A stretch of 64,000 nt of DNA, from NCBI GenBank assembly GCA_937928555.1, contig CALFWR010000035.1:1-64000 (forward strand), in the 5' to 3' direction. The notes under the pieces were generated by a model, which was given only the letters and a program-made list of their open reading frames with translations, ran no database searches and had not been told where the DNA came from. Origin of the DNA: an uncultured Pirellulaceae bacterium (lineage in GTDB: Bacteria; Planctomycetota; Planctomycetia; Pirellulales; Pirellulaceae). Positions within the stretch are counted from its first letter, which is position 1. Each line of letters starts with the position of its first letter. The position numbers and the translations under genes are program-made. Positions 50,967-60,275 of this stretch are shown one piece after another.

Positions 50967-52538
50967 ATGGACTCCTCTGCGGTCAAGCGTGCACTCATTA
51001 GCGTCAGCAACAAGCTGGGCATCGTCGATTTCGCCAAAGGCTTGGTTGAATCGAATGTTGAAATTTACAGCACCGGAGGAACACGCAAGCATCTGGAACA
51101 AGCCGGCGTCGAAGTCATCGACGTTTCGCAGTACACCGGTTTCCCGGAAATGATGGATGGCCGCGTCAAAACGCTCCATCCCAAAATCTTTGCCGGAATT
51201 CTGGCTCGCCGTGACCGGACCGATGACCTCGAATCCATGTCCGACCATGAAATCGTTCCGTTCGATCTGGTCGTGGTCAACCTGTATCCCTTTGCCGCGA
51301 CCATCGCCAAACCCGATGTGAAAATCGAAGAGGCCATCGAGCAAATCGACATCGGTGGTCCCAGTCTGATTCGTGCTGCGGCAAAGAACAGCGACTACGT
51401 GACCGTCGTCTCCAACCCGAACCAGTACGCGGAAGTTCTGGACGAAATCCAACGTGAAGGCAATACCACGCATGAGCTTCGCCGTCGTTTGATGGCCCAG
51501 GCTTTTCAGCATACCGCCAACTACGACCTGTTCATCGCCGATTACTTTTCCGGCCAGTCCGAAAGCGGTGCTTTCCCGGCGACGATGACGCTTGTGATGA
51601 GCCGCAAGTCGGGGCTTCGATACGGCGAGAACAGCCATCAACGTGGTGCCGTCTACAGGCAGGAAGGCAGTCGTGACGCCTGCATCGTGAACTCGCGCCA
51701 GCTTCACGGGAAAGAGCTTTCCTACAACAACTTCCTCGACCTGGACAGCGCACTGAACATCGTACGCTGCTTTCCAGGCCCGGCTTGTAGCGTGATCAAA
51801 CACAACAATCCCTGTGGTGCAGCGTTGGCAGAGAACCTCGTTGACGCAGTGCGTAAAGGCTTCGCCGGCGACCCGATCAGTGCCTTTGGAAGCGTCATTG
51901 GGCTGAATCGAAACGTGGACAGCGAAACGGCTGAATTTCTCGCCGGAGAAGATTTCTTCGTCGAAGCCATCGTAGCGCCCGGCTTTGACGACAAAGCCCT
52001 CGAAATTCTCGTGACCAAACCCAAGTGGCGGAAAAACGTCCGGCTTTTGAAAGTCGGCGAACTTGAGCCTCTGGTCTCCAGTCAGGAGATCCGGCAACTC
52101 GTCGGCGGCGTGTTGGTTCAGGACAGCGACACGCTGGCAGACGAACCGGAACAATGGAAAGTCGCAACCGACAATCAGCCGTCCGAGCAGTTGATGCAAG
52201 AACTCGCGTTTGCGTGGGCGATGGTTCGGCACGTCAAATCCAATGCCATCCTGCTGGCCAAAGACTTTTCACTTGTTGGCGTCGGGGCGGGGCAGATGAG
52301 CCGCGTTGATTCGGTCAACATTTCGATCCAAAAAGCTGGCCCGGAGCGAGCCAAGGGAGCAGTTTTGGCTTCCGATGCGTTTTTCCCGTTTGCCGATTCG
52401 ATCGCCCAGGCGGCAGAAGCTGGTGTGGCGGCCATCATTCAACCCGGTGGAAGTATCCGCGACCAGGAAGTCATCGATGCTTGTAATGAGCACGGTATTG
52501 CGATGGTGTTGACCGGTCGCCGACATTTTCGGCATTAA
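50967..52538 (+). CDS. purH: bifunctional AICAR formyltransferase/IMP cyclohydrolase PurH
   Basis: A 523-aa protein, the usual PurH length. The N-terminal IMP cyclohydrolase domain reads [33 protein letters not shown] and [13 protein letters not shown]. The formyltransferase part has [29 protein letters not shown] and [13 protein letters not shown], ending [36 protein letters not shown]. It carries out the last two steps of purine synthesis. The start is the ATG of [10 protein letters not shown]. Confidence 0.97.
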   Translation: MDSSAVKRALISVSNKLGIVDFAKGLVESNVEIYSTGGTRKHLEQAGVEVIDVSQYTGFPEMMDGRVKTLHPKIFAGILARRDRTDDLESMSDHEIVPFDLVVVNLYPFAATIAKPDVKIEEAIEQIDIGGPSLIRAAAKNSDYVTVVSNPNQYAEVLDEIQREGNTTHELRRRLMAQAFQHTANYDLFIADYFSGQSESGAFPATMTLVMSRKSGLRYGENSHQRGAVYRQEGSRDACIVNSRQLHGKELSYNNFLDLDSALNIVRCFPGPACSVIKHNNPCGAALAENLVDAVRKGFAGDPISAFGSVIGLNRNVDSETAEFLAGEDFFVEAIVAPGFDDKALEILVTKPKWRKNVRLLKVGELEPLVSSQEIRQLVGGVLVQDSDTLADEPEQWKVATDNQPSEQLMQELAFAWAMVRHVKSNAILLAKDFSLVGVGAGQMSRVDSVNISIQKAGPERAKGAVLASDAFFPFADSIAQAAEAGVAAIIQPGGSIRDQEVIDACNEHGIAMVLTGRRHFRH

Positions 52539-52568
52539 CAAATCTGATCCTCTTTTGAACTGGAAATT

Positions 52569-53051
52569 GTGGTGGACATTGGTGAACTACTGGCGATCCT
52601 CTCGCGATGGGTACATATTCTTGGTGTCATCGTGCTCGTTGGAGGAACGTTTTTCCTGCGGTTTGTCGTTCTGCATGCCGGAATTCCGGAAGAGAATCGA
52701 CAGGCGATGCGTAAGCCATGGGGCATCATGGTTGGCGCCGCGGCGCTGTTGCTGATTGTCAGCGGCCTGTACAACTTCGCACTCAAAGCGGTTGGGTTTG
52801 AACTCGCTGGGATCTACAACGGCCTGGTGTTACTCAAAGTCGTACTGGGGCTGTTTGTGTTTTGGCTTTCGGCAGTACTAACGGGTCGCAGCGACAGGGC
52901 GCAGAGGTTTCGTCAGCGGGAGAAGTTTTGGCTGAACATCGCCTGCGGTGGCCTGTTGGTTATCGTTTTGGCCGCTGGTTTCATGAAAATGGATTCGGCA
53001 AGCTACACCAAGAAGGTCAAATCAGACAAAAGCCAGGTTGAAGCAAAGTAG
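52569..53051 (+). CDS. small four-helix membrane protein
   Basis: A 160-aa protein with about four membrane segments: the LAILSRWVHILGVIVLVGGTFFLRFVVLH region, IMVGAAALLLIVSGLYNFAL, LVLLKVVLGLFVFWLSAVLTG and WLNIACGGLLVIVLAAGFM. The conserved RWVHILG near the start resembles CopD-like and other small redox-associated membrane families. A GTG start pair at 52569 follows the purH stop by 30 bp, so it is likely cotranscribed with purH. Its stop lies inside a 13-bp inverted repeat. Confidence 0.7.
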   Translation: MVDIGELLAILSRWVHILGVIVLVGGTFFLRFVVLHAGIPEENRQAMRKPWGIMVGAAALLLIVSGLYNFALKAVGFELAGIYNGLVLLKVVLGLFVFWLSAVLTGRSDRAQRFRQREKFWLNIACGGLLVIVLAAGFMKMDSASYTKKVKSDKSQVEAK

Positions 53052-53146
53052 TAGGCAAACGCCGTGTGCCGTCCATTATTGAAAAGATGGCACACGGAGT
53101 GAGCCTAATCTGACCGCAACGGCACACTGAGTGTGCCTACTACTTT
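53045..53146. repeat. inverted repeat carrying the stops of two convergent genes
   Basis: AAAGTAGTAGGCA (53045-53057) and TGCCTACTACTTT (53134-53146) are perfect 13-bp arms; GTGTGCC and GGCACAC form a further inner pair. Each arm contains the TAG stop of one convergent gene, the membrane protein and rnc. It probably terminates both. Confidence 0.75.
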
Positions 53147-53871
53147 TCCACCGCGAACGGTGGCTCTTCGTCCGCCAACTGGGCAAGCGCATTGGCGGCG
53201 GCACGCTGTTCGGCTTCTTTCTTGTTGCGGCCCCAAGCCGGAGAGAAATCGCGTTTGTTCACATGAGCCGCAATCAGGAACTCTTTCTTGTGGTCCGGAC
53301 CACGGGCTTCCACCAGCCGATAGTTGGGCGGGATGTTGAACCGCCGTTGGGAATATTGCTGAAGCTCCGACTTGTAGTTGATCTCCAAACGGCCTTCGAC
53401 CGCCGCATCCACATGACGCTCAACGAGCGGCATCAGTATCTCGCGGACCGCTTCCATTCCACCGTCGAGATAAATCGCACCCACGATCGATTCGACAGCG
53501 TTGGCGACCAGTGAGCGGGGGACCTTGCCCAGCGAACCAACTCCCTTGCCAACCACGAGGATTCGCTCGATCCCTAATTCCATCCCCATTCGCGTACACG
53601 TCTGACGGGACACAACGTTGGATTTGACTTTCGTCAGTTCGCCTTCAAGCCAATTCGGATAGCGATGGAAAAGATACTCGCAAACCGTGAAACCCAGAAT
53701 TGAATCGCCTAGGAATTCCAGCCGCTCGTAAGAGTTCACACGCTTTTCCGCGTAGGACGAATGCGTGATCGCTTCGGCCAGCAGGCTTTTGTTTTGAAAA
53801 TGGTAGCCCAGCAGCTCTTCGCAGGACTCTACGAGGCTTTCTTGCGAATCAGGTTTACGAGTTGTATCCAA
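53140..53871 (-). CDS. rnc: ribonuclease III
   Basis: A 243-aa protein of usual length. The nuclease signature is NSYERLEFLGDSILGF, with further acidic residues in VANAVESIVGAIYLDGG. The C-terminal dsRNA-binding domain has KSELQQYSQRRFNIPPNYRLVEARGPDHKKEFLIA and ends with AEQRAAANALAQL. It cuts double-stranded RNA, as in rRNA precursor and mRNA processing. The DAHP synthase gene lies 27 bp upstream on the same strand, so the two are likely cotranscribed. Confidence 0.96.
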   Translation of the reverse strand: MDTTRKPDSQESLVESCEELLGYHFQNKSLLAEAITHSSYAEKRVNSYERLEFLGDSILGFTVCEYLFHRYPNWLEGELTKVKSNVVSRQTCTRMGMELGIERILVVGKGVGSLGKVPRSLVANAVESIVGAIYLDGGMEAVREILMPLVERHVDAAVEGRLEINYKSELQQYSQRRFNIPPNYRLVEARGPDHKKEFLIAAHVNKRDFSPAWGRNKKEAEQRAAANALAQLADEEPPFAVEK

Positions 53872-53898
53872 TGACGCAATTCCGTGCTTTGCTCACCC

Positions 53899-55263
53899 TT
53901 AAGTGACTACATTCTGATCGGACTTGAGCTGATCCGCAATCAGGAAAGCTACTTCCATGGCCTGATCGTAATTTAATCTCGGGTCCACGGCGCTCTTATA
54001 CGCCTTCACAAGGTCCGGTTCGCCGATCTGACCCTGCCCACCGATGCATTCGGTCACATTGTCGCCCGTCATTTCCAGATGAATACCGCCCAAAATCGTG
54101 CCTTGTTGTCGATGAATCCGAAACTGTTGCTGAATCTCTTCAATAATCCGGTCAAAACTGCGGGTCTTGATGCCGGCGTTGGTGGAAAAAGTATTTCCAT
54201 GCATCGGATCGCAGGTATGCAGCACCCCTACGCCTGATTCTTGGATCGCGTCAAGAATCACTGGCAAACGTTCAACCACTTCGTCGACGCCGTAGCGGTG
54301 GATCAACGTTACTTTTCCGGCTTCGTTTGCAGGATTCAGAGTCCGAATCAGGGCCACCAATTCTTCTGGTTCAAATTTTGGCCCGACTTTGATGCCAATC
54401 GGATTGTCGATCCCGCGAAAATACTCCACATGCGCCCCATTGGTGTCCCTTGTTCGGTAACCGATCCACGGAAAGTGAGTGCTCATGTTGTACCAACCTT
54501 CGCGGCGCGGAACCCGCCGCGTCTGAGCCTGCTCATAGCTCAGGTGCAGACCTTCATGCGAGGTGAATACATCAACCGATCCGCTGTTGCGGAATTCTGC
54601 GCCGCGGACAACTTCCATGAATTGCAACGCGTCGGTGATCGACGAAACCATTTTCTGGTACTTCGTCGACAGGTCCGAGTCTCCCACAAAATCAAGCGAC
54701 CAGTTTTCGGGATGGTGCAAGTCAGCGAATCCACCACCACAAAGCGAGCGAATAAAGTTCAGCGTCAAAGCTGCTCTTTCGTATCCGCGAAGCAACAGTT
54801 CAGGATCCGGCTTGCGATCGGATTCGGTAAATCCGCTTCGGTTGACAATGTCGCCACGGTAGACCTCCAGAGTCACGCCGTCGCGAGTTTCAGTATCGCT
54901 GGATCGCGGTTTGGCATACTGGCCGGCAACCCGTCCAACCCGGACGACTTTTTTCATACCGCCATAGATCAACACAAAGCTCATCTGCATCAGAACTTTG
55001 AGGTTCCGAACAATCGAATCATTGTCGCAATCATCAAGGCTCTCACTGCAGTCGCCCGCTTGCAACAAAAACGCTTCGCCTCGGGAAGCCGCAGCCAATT
55101 GCGATTTCAAGCTTTCGATTTCCCAACTGGTTACCAACGGCGGAAGCTTTGCCAGCTTTTGAAGCGCGTCCTGAAGCTGTTCTTTGTCCGGATAAGTCGG
55201 CTGCTGCAGCACAACTTTTTGTTGCCACGAACCGGGAGTCCAGTTGTCAGGGTTGGTTGCCAT
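53899..55263 (-). CDS. class II 3-deoxy-7-phosphoheptulonate (DAHP) synthase
   Basis: A 454-aa class II (plant/actinobacterial type) enzyme, started at the ATG of MATNPDNWTPGSW. Hallmarks: LPPLVTSWEIESLKSQLAAASRGEAFLLQAGDCSES, GRVAGQYAKPRS, YRGDIVN, FTSHEGLHLSYEQAQTR, WIGYRTRDTNGAHVEYFRGIDNPIGIKVGP and LHTCDPMHGNT. It condenses PEP and erythrose 4-phosphate to open the shikimate pathway. It precedes rnc on the same strand and is divergent from udk. Confidence 0.95.
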   Translation of the reverse strand: MATNPDNWTPGSWQQKVVLQQPTYPDKEQLQDALQKLAKLPPLVTSWEIESLKSQLAAASRGEAFLLQAGDCSESLDDCDNDSIVRNLKVLMQMSFVLIYGGMKKVVRVGRVAGQYAKPRSSDTETRDGVTLEVYRGDIVNRSGFTESDRKPDPELLLRGYERAALTLNFIRSLCGGGFADLHHPENWSLDFVGDSDLSTKYQKMVSSITDALQFMEVVRGAEFRNSGSVDVFTSHEGLHLSYEQAQTRRVPRREGWYNMSTHFPWIGYRTRDTNGAHVEYFRGIDNPIGIKVGPKFEPEELVALIRTLNPANEAGKVTLIHRYGVDEVVERLPVILDAIQESGVGVLHTCDPMHGNTFSTNAGIKTRSFDRIIEEIQQQFRIHRQQGTILGGIHLEMTGDNVTECIGGQGQIGEPDLVKAYKSAVDPRLNYDQAMEVAFLIADQLKSDQNVVT

Positions 55264-55367
55264 CCAGAGAATCGCCAAACACGGGGACAGTTTGATAATC
55301 GGGGATTAGAATATCCGGCTGCCTTTTTTGAAAGCCAGTTCTTTGCAGTGCTCCCGAGGAATCCACG

Positions 55368-56021
55368 TTGGCAAAAAGCTCCACATTGATCATCGGTATT
55401 GCCGGTCCATCCGCCTCTGGCAAAAGCTTGTTCGCCCAAAATCTGCAATCCAAACTTGCAGAACAGCTTTCGGTCGCGATTCTCAGCGCCGATTCGTACT
55501 ATCGGTCGCAAGCCCATCTGACAGAAACGCAACGCACCCAAATCAATTACGACCACCCCGATGCGATCGAACATGCCCTTCTGATCCAGCATGCCCAAAG
55601 TATCGCCAACGGCGATTCAGTCGACGTGCCGGACTACAGTTTCCGCAAACATGACCGAACCGCAGAAACTCGCCGAATCGGTAAAGTCGACGTTCTGATT
55701 GTCGAAGGAATCCTCGTCCTTCACTGGAAACAACTCCGCGACCTGATGCAGCTCAGGATCTTCATTGATGTCCCCCTGGAAGTCTGCCAGAAGCGAAGAA
55801 TTGAACGCGATGCGACCCACCGTGGGAGGTCTGTTCGGTCTGTTATCGAACAGTTTCAGCGGCAGGTTCGCCCCATGTATTCTCAGTTCGTCAACCCTTC
55901 GATGCGCGAGGCAGATCTAATCGTGCCCGGAGGCGGAAACAACGGCAAATGCGTCAATGTCGTGTATGCGTGGTGTCTTTTTCGAAAATCCGCGGTTCAG
56001 TCGGTCAAAAGGAATAAATAG
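55368..56021 (+). CDS. udk: uridine kinase
   Basis: A 217-aa P-loop kinase of the Udk family: IIGIAGPSASGKSLFA, SADSYYRSQAHLT, INYDHPDAIEHALL, DVPDYSFRKHDRT, DVLIVEGILVLHW and RRIERDATHRGRS. It phosphorylates uridine and cytidine in pyrimidine salvage. The start is a TTG with GAGG about 11 nt upstream. The GC-rich palindrome CGGGACGCGTCCCG (56046-56059), followed by a T-rich stretch, may terminate it. Confidence 0.92.
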   Translation: MAKSSTLIIGIAGPSASGKSLFAQNLQSKLAEQLSVAILSADSYYRSQAHLTETQRTQINYDHPDAIEHALLIQHAQSIANGDSVDVPDYSFRKHDRTAETRRIGKVDVLIVEGILVLHWKQLRDLMQLRIFIDVPLEVCQKRRIERDATHRGRSVRSVIEQFQRQVRPMYSQFVNPSMREADLIVPGGGNNGKCVNVVYAWCLFRKSAVQSVKRNK

Positions 56022-56184
56022 GGAATCTGACCGGAACGGAACCGGCGGGACGCGTCCCGTTTACTTGTTTTTTGTGCGCACAATCAAATAGAATGGGATT
56101 GTTGTGCTCTGGCAATTACAATGCTAGCGGGGCCTTATCTTGCACTTTCTTCCAGTTTTCAACGCCCTCCAAAATTTTCGCGTC

Positions 56185-56523
56185 ATGTCTCAAACACCAA
56201 AAGTAGAACCACCTGCCGTCGATGGCGTCGAACCTGCTCCTCGGCCAGTTCAGAGTTCAGAGGCATCCGAGGGCCGTCGCAAGTCACGTAAGAGACGCCG
56301 CCTGATTTGCTTTCACTGCAATCGACCCGAAGGCCACTACGTCCCTTACAAGGGATCGTGGTTCTACTCTTTCTTTGTTGGCATGTCCTTTGGACTGGTG
56401 AACATATTTGGCCCCTACCGTTGCCAATGTTGCGGAAAGCAACGTCTGATGTTCACGAATTGGCTTAATCCGCTCTACCACATTCGCGGCTTCCGACACC
56501 GCGTGGCCACACGCCGCCGATAA
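56185..56523 (+). CDS. hypothetical protein with CxxC pairs
   Basis: A 112-aa protein from MSQTPKVEPPAVDGVEP; the track's 56140 start adds 15 residues. A basic region (GRRKSRKRRRLICFHCNRPEGHYVPYKG) holds one CxxC and the later part another (YRCQCCGKQRLMF), suggesting a zinc site. Between them is an aromatic-rich, mildly hydrophobic stretch (SWFYSFFVGMSFGLVNIFG). No family recognised. The Ser/Pro/Glu-rich N-terminus is probably disordered. Confidence 0.65.
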   Translation: MSQTPKVEPPAVDGVEPAPRPVQSSEASEGRRKSRKRRRLICFHCNRPEGHYVPYKGSWFYSFFVGMSFGLVNIFGPYRCQCCGKQRLMFTNWLNPLYHIRGFRHRVATRRR

Positions 56524-56600
56524 TTCTCCCAATCGCCTCACGCTGTGTAGCAATGCTGCGGGCTCGCCCGAGGGCTGGCAGTTTGTTGGCTTGGTTGCCG

Positions 56601-56678
56601 AAATGGCATGACAGTCGCAAAATGGCATGACAGTCGCAAAAGGGCATGACAGTCGCAAAAGGGCATGACGGTTGCTTA
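56601..56678. repeat. four 19-bp tandem repeats
   Basis: Units of the type GGCATGACAGTCGCAAAAT start at 56605, 56624, 56643 and 56662, the last one decayed. It lies between a hypothetical gene and the 3' end of phoB. Confidence 0.88.
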
Positions 56679-56693
56679 ACGCTTGGCGATAGC

Positions 56694-57383
56694 TCAACCC
56701 TGTTCACGGAACCGGTAGCCGATGCCGCGAACGGTCTGGATGAAGTCGTTGTCGTCGCCGATCTTCTTGCGAAGCGAACGAATGTGGACGTCGATGGTAC
56801 GCTCCAGAACCAGAGCGTCGCCGCCAAGGGCCGCTTCGATCAGCTCGCTGCGGTCAAACGCCCTGCCCGGCTGAAGGATTAGCGTGTTCAACAATCGAAA
56901 CTCGCTGGGGGTCAACTCGACGCCTGTCCCGTTGACGGTGACTCGGTGGCGGATGCGGTCGATCGTGATTCCGCCCAATGTCGTGATGTCGCCAGAACTG
57001 CTCCTGCTGTTGCGACGACGTAGCAGCGATTTGATTCGCTCCATCAGAATCTTCACGCTGAAGGGCTTGACCACATAGTCGTCTGCTCCAACAGAAAATC
57101 CAACGATCTGATCGGTCTCTTCGCCCTTTGCGGTCAGCATCAAAATCGACGCGTCCTGCGTTTCGGGTGCCGCCCGCAACCGTTTACAGACCTCTAGGCC
57201 GTCGATCACCGGAATCATCAAATCCAGAATCACAACATCAGGCAGCCTCAGCCGAGCCTGATTCAACGCGTCCAGGCCGTCGGTTGAGGTGATCGTTTCG
57301 TAGCCCGCGTTGTCCAGGTTGTATCGTAGAACTTCCGCAATCGCGCGGTCGTCTTCGACAATAAGAACGGTGGCCTTAGGCAT
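56694..57383 (-). CDS. phoB: PhoB-type response regulator
   Basis: A 229-aa OmpR/PhoB-family regulator. The receiver reads MPKATVLIVEDDRAIAEVL, with the phosphoacceptor in VILDLMIPVIDG and the conserved Lys in DDYVVKPFS. The winged-helix output domain has LTPSEFRLLNTLILQPGRAFDRSELIEAA and ends RTIDVHIRSLRKKIG...VRGIGYRFRE. The ATG at 57383 overlaps the end of phoU by 8 bp. It should bind the Pho box upstream of pstS when phosphorylated by PhoR. Confidence 0.95.
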   Translation of the reverse strand: MPKATVLIVEDDRAIAEVLRYNLDNAGYETITSTDGLDALNQARLRLPDVVILDLMIPVIDGLEVCKRLRAAPETQDASILMLTAKGEETDQIVGFSVGADDYVVKPFSVKILMERIKSLLRRRNSRSSSGDITTLGGITIDRIRHRVTVNGTGVELTPSEFRLLNTLILQPGRAFDRSELIEAALGGDALVLERTIDVHIRSLRKKIGDDNDFIQTVRGIGYRFREQG

Positions 57384-58068
57384 TTCCGGTTTCTTTTTTC
57401 GTGGGTTCAAAATCGCTGTGCTGATGACGGACGATGTCGCCATCAACCAGATAAATGACGTCCTCGGCAATGTTTTCTGCAAGGTCGGCGACTCGCTCGA
57501 TGTGACGCGAGGCCGAAAAACAGTGCAGCGCCGGTTCCACCAGCGACGGATCCTTTCGCATCAACGTTTTCAGTTCGCTGATGATTTCGAGGTTGTAGCG
57601 GTCCACTTCGGCGTCGAGCGATATCACGTGACGCGCCAGGTCGGCATTAGAATCGACGAACGAATCCAGGGCCGTGCGAATCATCTTTTTGGCTTCGTTA
57701 ACCATCGTCGGCAATTCGTCGGGCATCGGGAAGTAAGGATGCTGATGCATGCATTCGGCTCGTTCGGCGATGTTGCAGGACAAGTCCGCCATGCGTTCGA
57801 GTTCCACGTTGATTTTCATCACCGTTGCGATGCGGCGCAGGTCGCCAGCAAAGGGCTGGTGCAAGGCAAGGATTTTCAGACAATCCTCTTCGATTTCGAC
57901 TTCCATGGTGTTGACCAGCGTGTCGGCTTCGATGACTTCTTTGGCCAAATCGACGTGCTTCTCGCAAAGGGCACGGACGGCTTTGTCGATCATCTTTTCA
58001 ACGATCCCAAAAAGGTTCATCAGCTTCTGGTGAAGCAGATGAATGTCGCGTTCGAGATGTTTTGACAT
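57376..58068 (-). CDS. phoU: phosphate signalling complex protein PhoU
   Basis: A 230-aa protein with two PhoU helical repeats. Metal-binding-type motifs are seen around FGIVEKMIDKAVRALCEKHVDLAKEVIEADTLVNTMEVEIEEDC, and in the second half VISLDAEVDRYNLEIISEL. It links the Pst transporter state to PhoR and so represses the regulon in excess phosphate. The stop overlaps the phoB start, suggesting translational coupling. It lies 165 bp downstream of pstB. Confidence 0.95.
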   Translation of the reverse strand: MSKHLERDIHLLHQKLMNLFGIVEKMIDKAVRALCEKHVDLAKEVIEADTLVNTMEVEIEEDCLKILALHQPFAGDLRRIATVMKINVELERMADLSCNIAERAECMHQHPYFPMPDELPTMVNEAKKMIRTALDSFVDSNADLARHVISLDAEVDRYNLEIISELKTLMRKDPSLVEPALHCFSASRHIERVADLAENIAEDVIYLVDGDIVRHQHSDFEPTKKETGNA

Positions 58069-58233
58069 AGGGGAAACTCAATCCTGTTTGAGTAAGTCGG
58101 TTGCAATGACGAGCCACGAGTTGTGTGACTTCGGGTGCCCGGCAAAAAATTGAGCCGTTGGCCACAAGGCCTCGGGTACCTGCTCAAAAAGTGGTCCGCT
58201 TGATATCGACACCAGCCTACACGCCTTGGCTCA

Positions 58234-59067
58234 CTAACCGAATTTGCCGGTAACGTAATCTTCTGTTTGCTTGTTCTGCGGATTGGTGAACAGGTCTCGC
58301 GTCGGGCCGGCTTCGATGATTTTTCCTTCAAAGAAAAAGACCGTCCGGTCGCTGCAGCGGGCTGCCTGCTGCATGTTGTGCGTCACAATCACAATCGTGT
58401 ATTGCTTTCGCAATTCAAAAATCAGATCCTCGATCTTTGACGTCGAAGCCGGATCGAGCGCCGAACAGGGCTCATCCATCAGCAGAATTTCAGGACCGAT
58501 CGCGATCGCACGGGCGATGCACAGTCGCTGCTGCTGACCGCCGGAAAGCCCCAACGCTGACTGGTTGAGTCGATCTTTGACTTCTCCCCACAGCGCCGAT
58601 TTTTTCAGCGACCATTCAACGAGATCATCAAGGTCCGCCCGGCTCAACCCTTTGTAATGCAAACGAGGTCCGAAGGCGATGTTTTCGTAGATCGATTTGG
58701 GAAACGGATTCGGTTTTTGAAAGACCATCCCGATGCGGCGCCGCAGTGCGACCACGTCCGTCGATTTGGCAAGGATGTCGGTGTCGCCAAGCTGCAACGT
58801 TCCTGCGGCGCGAGCGATTGGAACGACATCGTTCATCCGGTTGATCCATTTCAGCAACGTACTTTTGCCGCAACCGCTGGGACCGATGAAGGCCGTGACA
58901 CGCTTTTCGGGAATGGACAGGTTCAGGTCATGCAGTGCCTGAAAATCTGCGTACCACGCATTAAAGTTCCGCATCTCGACCATGATATTTTCGCTGGTCT
59001 GATCCGGTTCGCTCGACACCATGAATGTCGTCGGCTTGGCCACGGCAATCGTTTCTGTTTGATTCAT
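58234..59067 (-). CDS. pstB: phosphate ABC transporter ATP-binding protein PstB
   Basis: A 277-aa ABC ATPase. Walker [11 protein letters not shown]-loop [18 protein letters not shown], signature [16 protein letters not shown], Walker [14 protein letters not shown] and the switch [11 protein letters not shown]. The track's 48 extra residues lie in pstA sequence; the ATG at 59067 ([12 protein letters not shown]) is 11 bp from the pstA stop. It drives phosphate import. Confidence 0.97.
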   Translation of the reverse strand: MNQTETIAVAKPTTFMVSSEPDQTSENIMVEMRNFNAWYADFQALHDLNLSIPEKRVTAFIGPSGCGKSTLLKWINRMNDVVPIARAAGTLQLGDTDILAKSTDVVALRRRIGMVFQKPNPFPKSIYENIAFGPRLHYKGLSRADLDDLVEWSLKKSALWGEVKDRLNQSALGLSGGQQQRLCIARAIAIGPEILLMDEPCSALDPASTSKIEDLIFELRKQYTIVIVTHNMQQAARCSDRTVFFFEGKIIEAGPTRDLFTNPQNKQTEDYVTGKFG

Positions 59068-59078
59068 AATCTGCCTGT

Positions 59079-60275
59079 TCAGGAGTTTTGTTTTTGCGTG
59101 AATTGGCGAATGATGACGGCGACTGAATTGAATAAAAATAAAATGCCCAGCAGCAAAATGATGCCCGACGCGGCGAGGCTGTGGAATTCTTTGATAGGTC
59201 GGCCAGCCCAATCAAAAATCTGTAGCGGCATCACGGTAAAGTTATCCATCAGGTTGCCGGGACTGGCTGTCAGGAAAACGGCTCCCGCCAAAATCAGAAT
59301 CGGAGCCGCCTCACCGATCGCCCGGCTCATCGACAGAATCGCGCCGGTCATGATTCCTGGAATGGCTGCCGGCAGCGTCACGTTGCGAACGACTTGCCAG
59401 GGCGTCGCGCCGAGCCCAAGGCCTGCTTCGCGAAGCGATCTCGGCACCGCGCGAATCGCCTCCTGGCTGGAGATGATGACCACCGGCAAAATTACCAGCA
59501 TCAACGTGAAGGCTCCCGCCAGCACGCTGCGGCCAAAGGGCAGCCGGAAATAGTACCAACTAGCTTTCTCGATTCGCCCCGACTCCCTGCCGGAAATCAA
59601 AGCGTACTTTCTGGCTTCGGCGTCTTTTGGCAAACGGCGACGGGACTTCACGACGTTCACATCGACCCACTCGCCGTCAGTGTTCATGGCCTTCATGCCT
59701 TCGGTGACAACCGTCGCAGGAGCACTCGCGTCCTCGATCGGAATCAGCAACGCCTTTTCACCGGCAGAGAAAAACTGGTCAAAGTAATCCACGCCGACTG
59801 AAACCGCTGGCTCCTTGGGAGTCCCGAACACCCCAGCCATTGAAACGAACAGAGTCAGTCCCAAAATCCCGTAAACCACACTCGGCACCCCGGCGAGGTT
59901 CGTGATATTGAGCTGCACAAAGGAATGAAATTTTCGCAACCAGCGATTACGTGGCTTGAACTCTTCCAGAAAAATCGCTGTCGCCACGCCGGTCGGCAAC
60001 GCAAGGCAACCGCAAACGATGCAAACCCAGATCGTGCCCCAGATCGCTGGACCAATCCCGGCGTTCTCAGGCAGCGGTTCGGGATAGTGAGTCAGGAAAT
60101 TCCAGTTGAGCGTTTTCACGCCGATCAACAGGACCGAACCCAACAGCACCAGCAAGAAGAAAATCGACGTCGAGGCCACGAAGATGCACAGCCAGCGAAA
60201 GGCGCTGTCCCAGAACTTGCGATTCCGCGGTTCGAGCCCTTCTAGGCGTTCGAGCGGGTGAACTTTATCGTTCAC
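59079..60275 (-). CDS. pstA: phosphate ABC transporter permease PstA
   Basis: A 398-aa permease, longer than the typical 280-300. Membrane segments begin with [25 protein letters not shown] and the permease core has [49 protein letters not shown] and the EAA loop [25 protein letters not shown]. The extra length is a hydrophilic insert of about 100 residues near the middle (around [31 protein letters not shown]), facing the periplasm if the usual topology holds. It starts with GTG overlapping the pstC stop by 4 bp. Confidence 0.94.
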   Translation of the reverse strand: MNDKVHPLERLEGLEPRNRKFWDSAFRWLCIFVASTSIFFLLVLLGSVLLIGVKTLNWNFLTHYPEPLPENAGIGPAIWGTIWVCIVCGCLALPTGVATAIFLEEFKPRNRWLRKFHSFVQLNITNLAGVPSVVYGILGLTLFVSMAGVFGTPKEPAVSVGVDYFDQFFSAGEKALLIPIEDASAPATVVTEGMKAMNTDGEWVDVNVVKSRRRLPKDAEARKYALISGRESGRIEKASWYYFRLPFGRSVLAGAFTLMLVILPVVIISSQEAIRAVPRSLREAGLGLGATPWQVVRNVTLPAAIPGIMTGAILSMSRAIGEAAPILILAGAVFLTASPGNLMDNFTVMPLQIFDWAGRPIKEFHSLAASGIILLLGILFLFNSVAVIIRQFTQKQNS

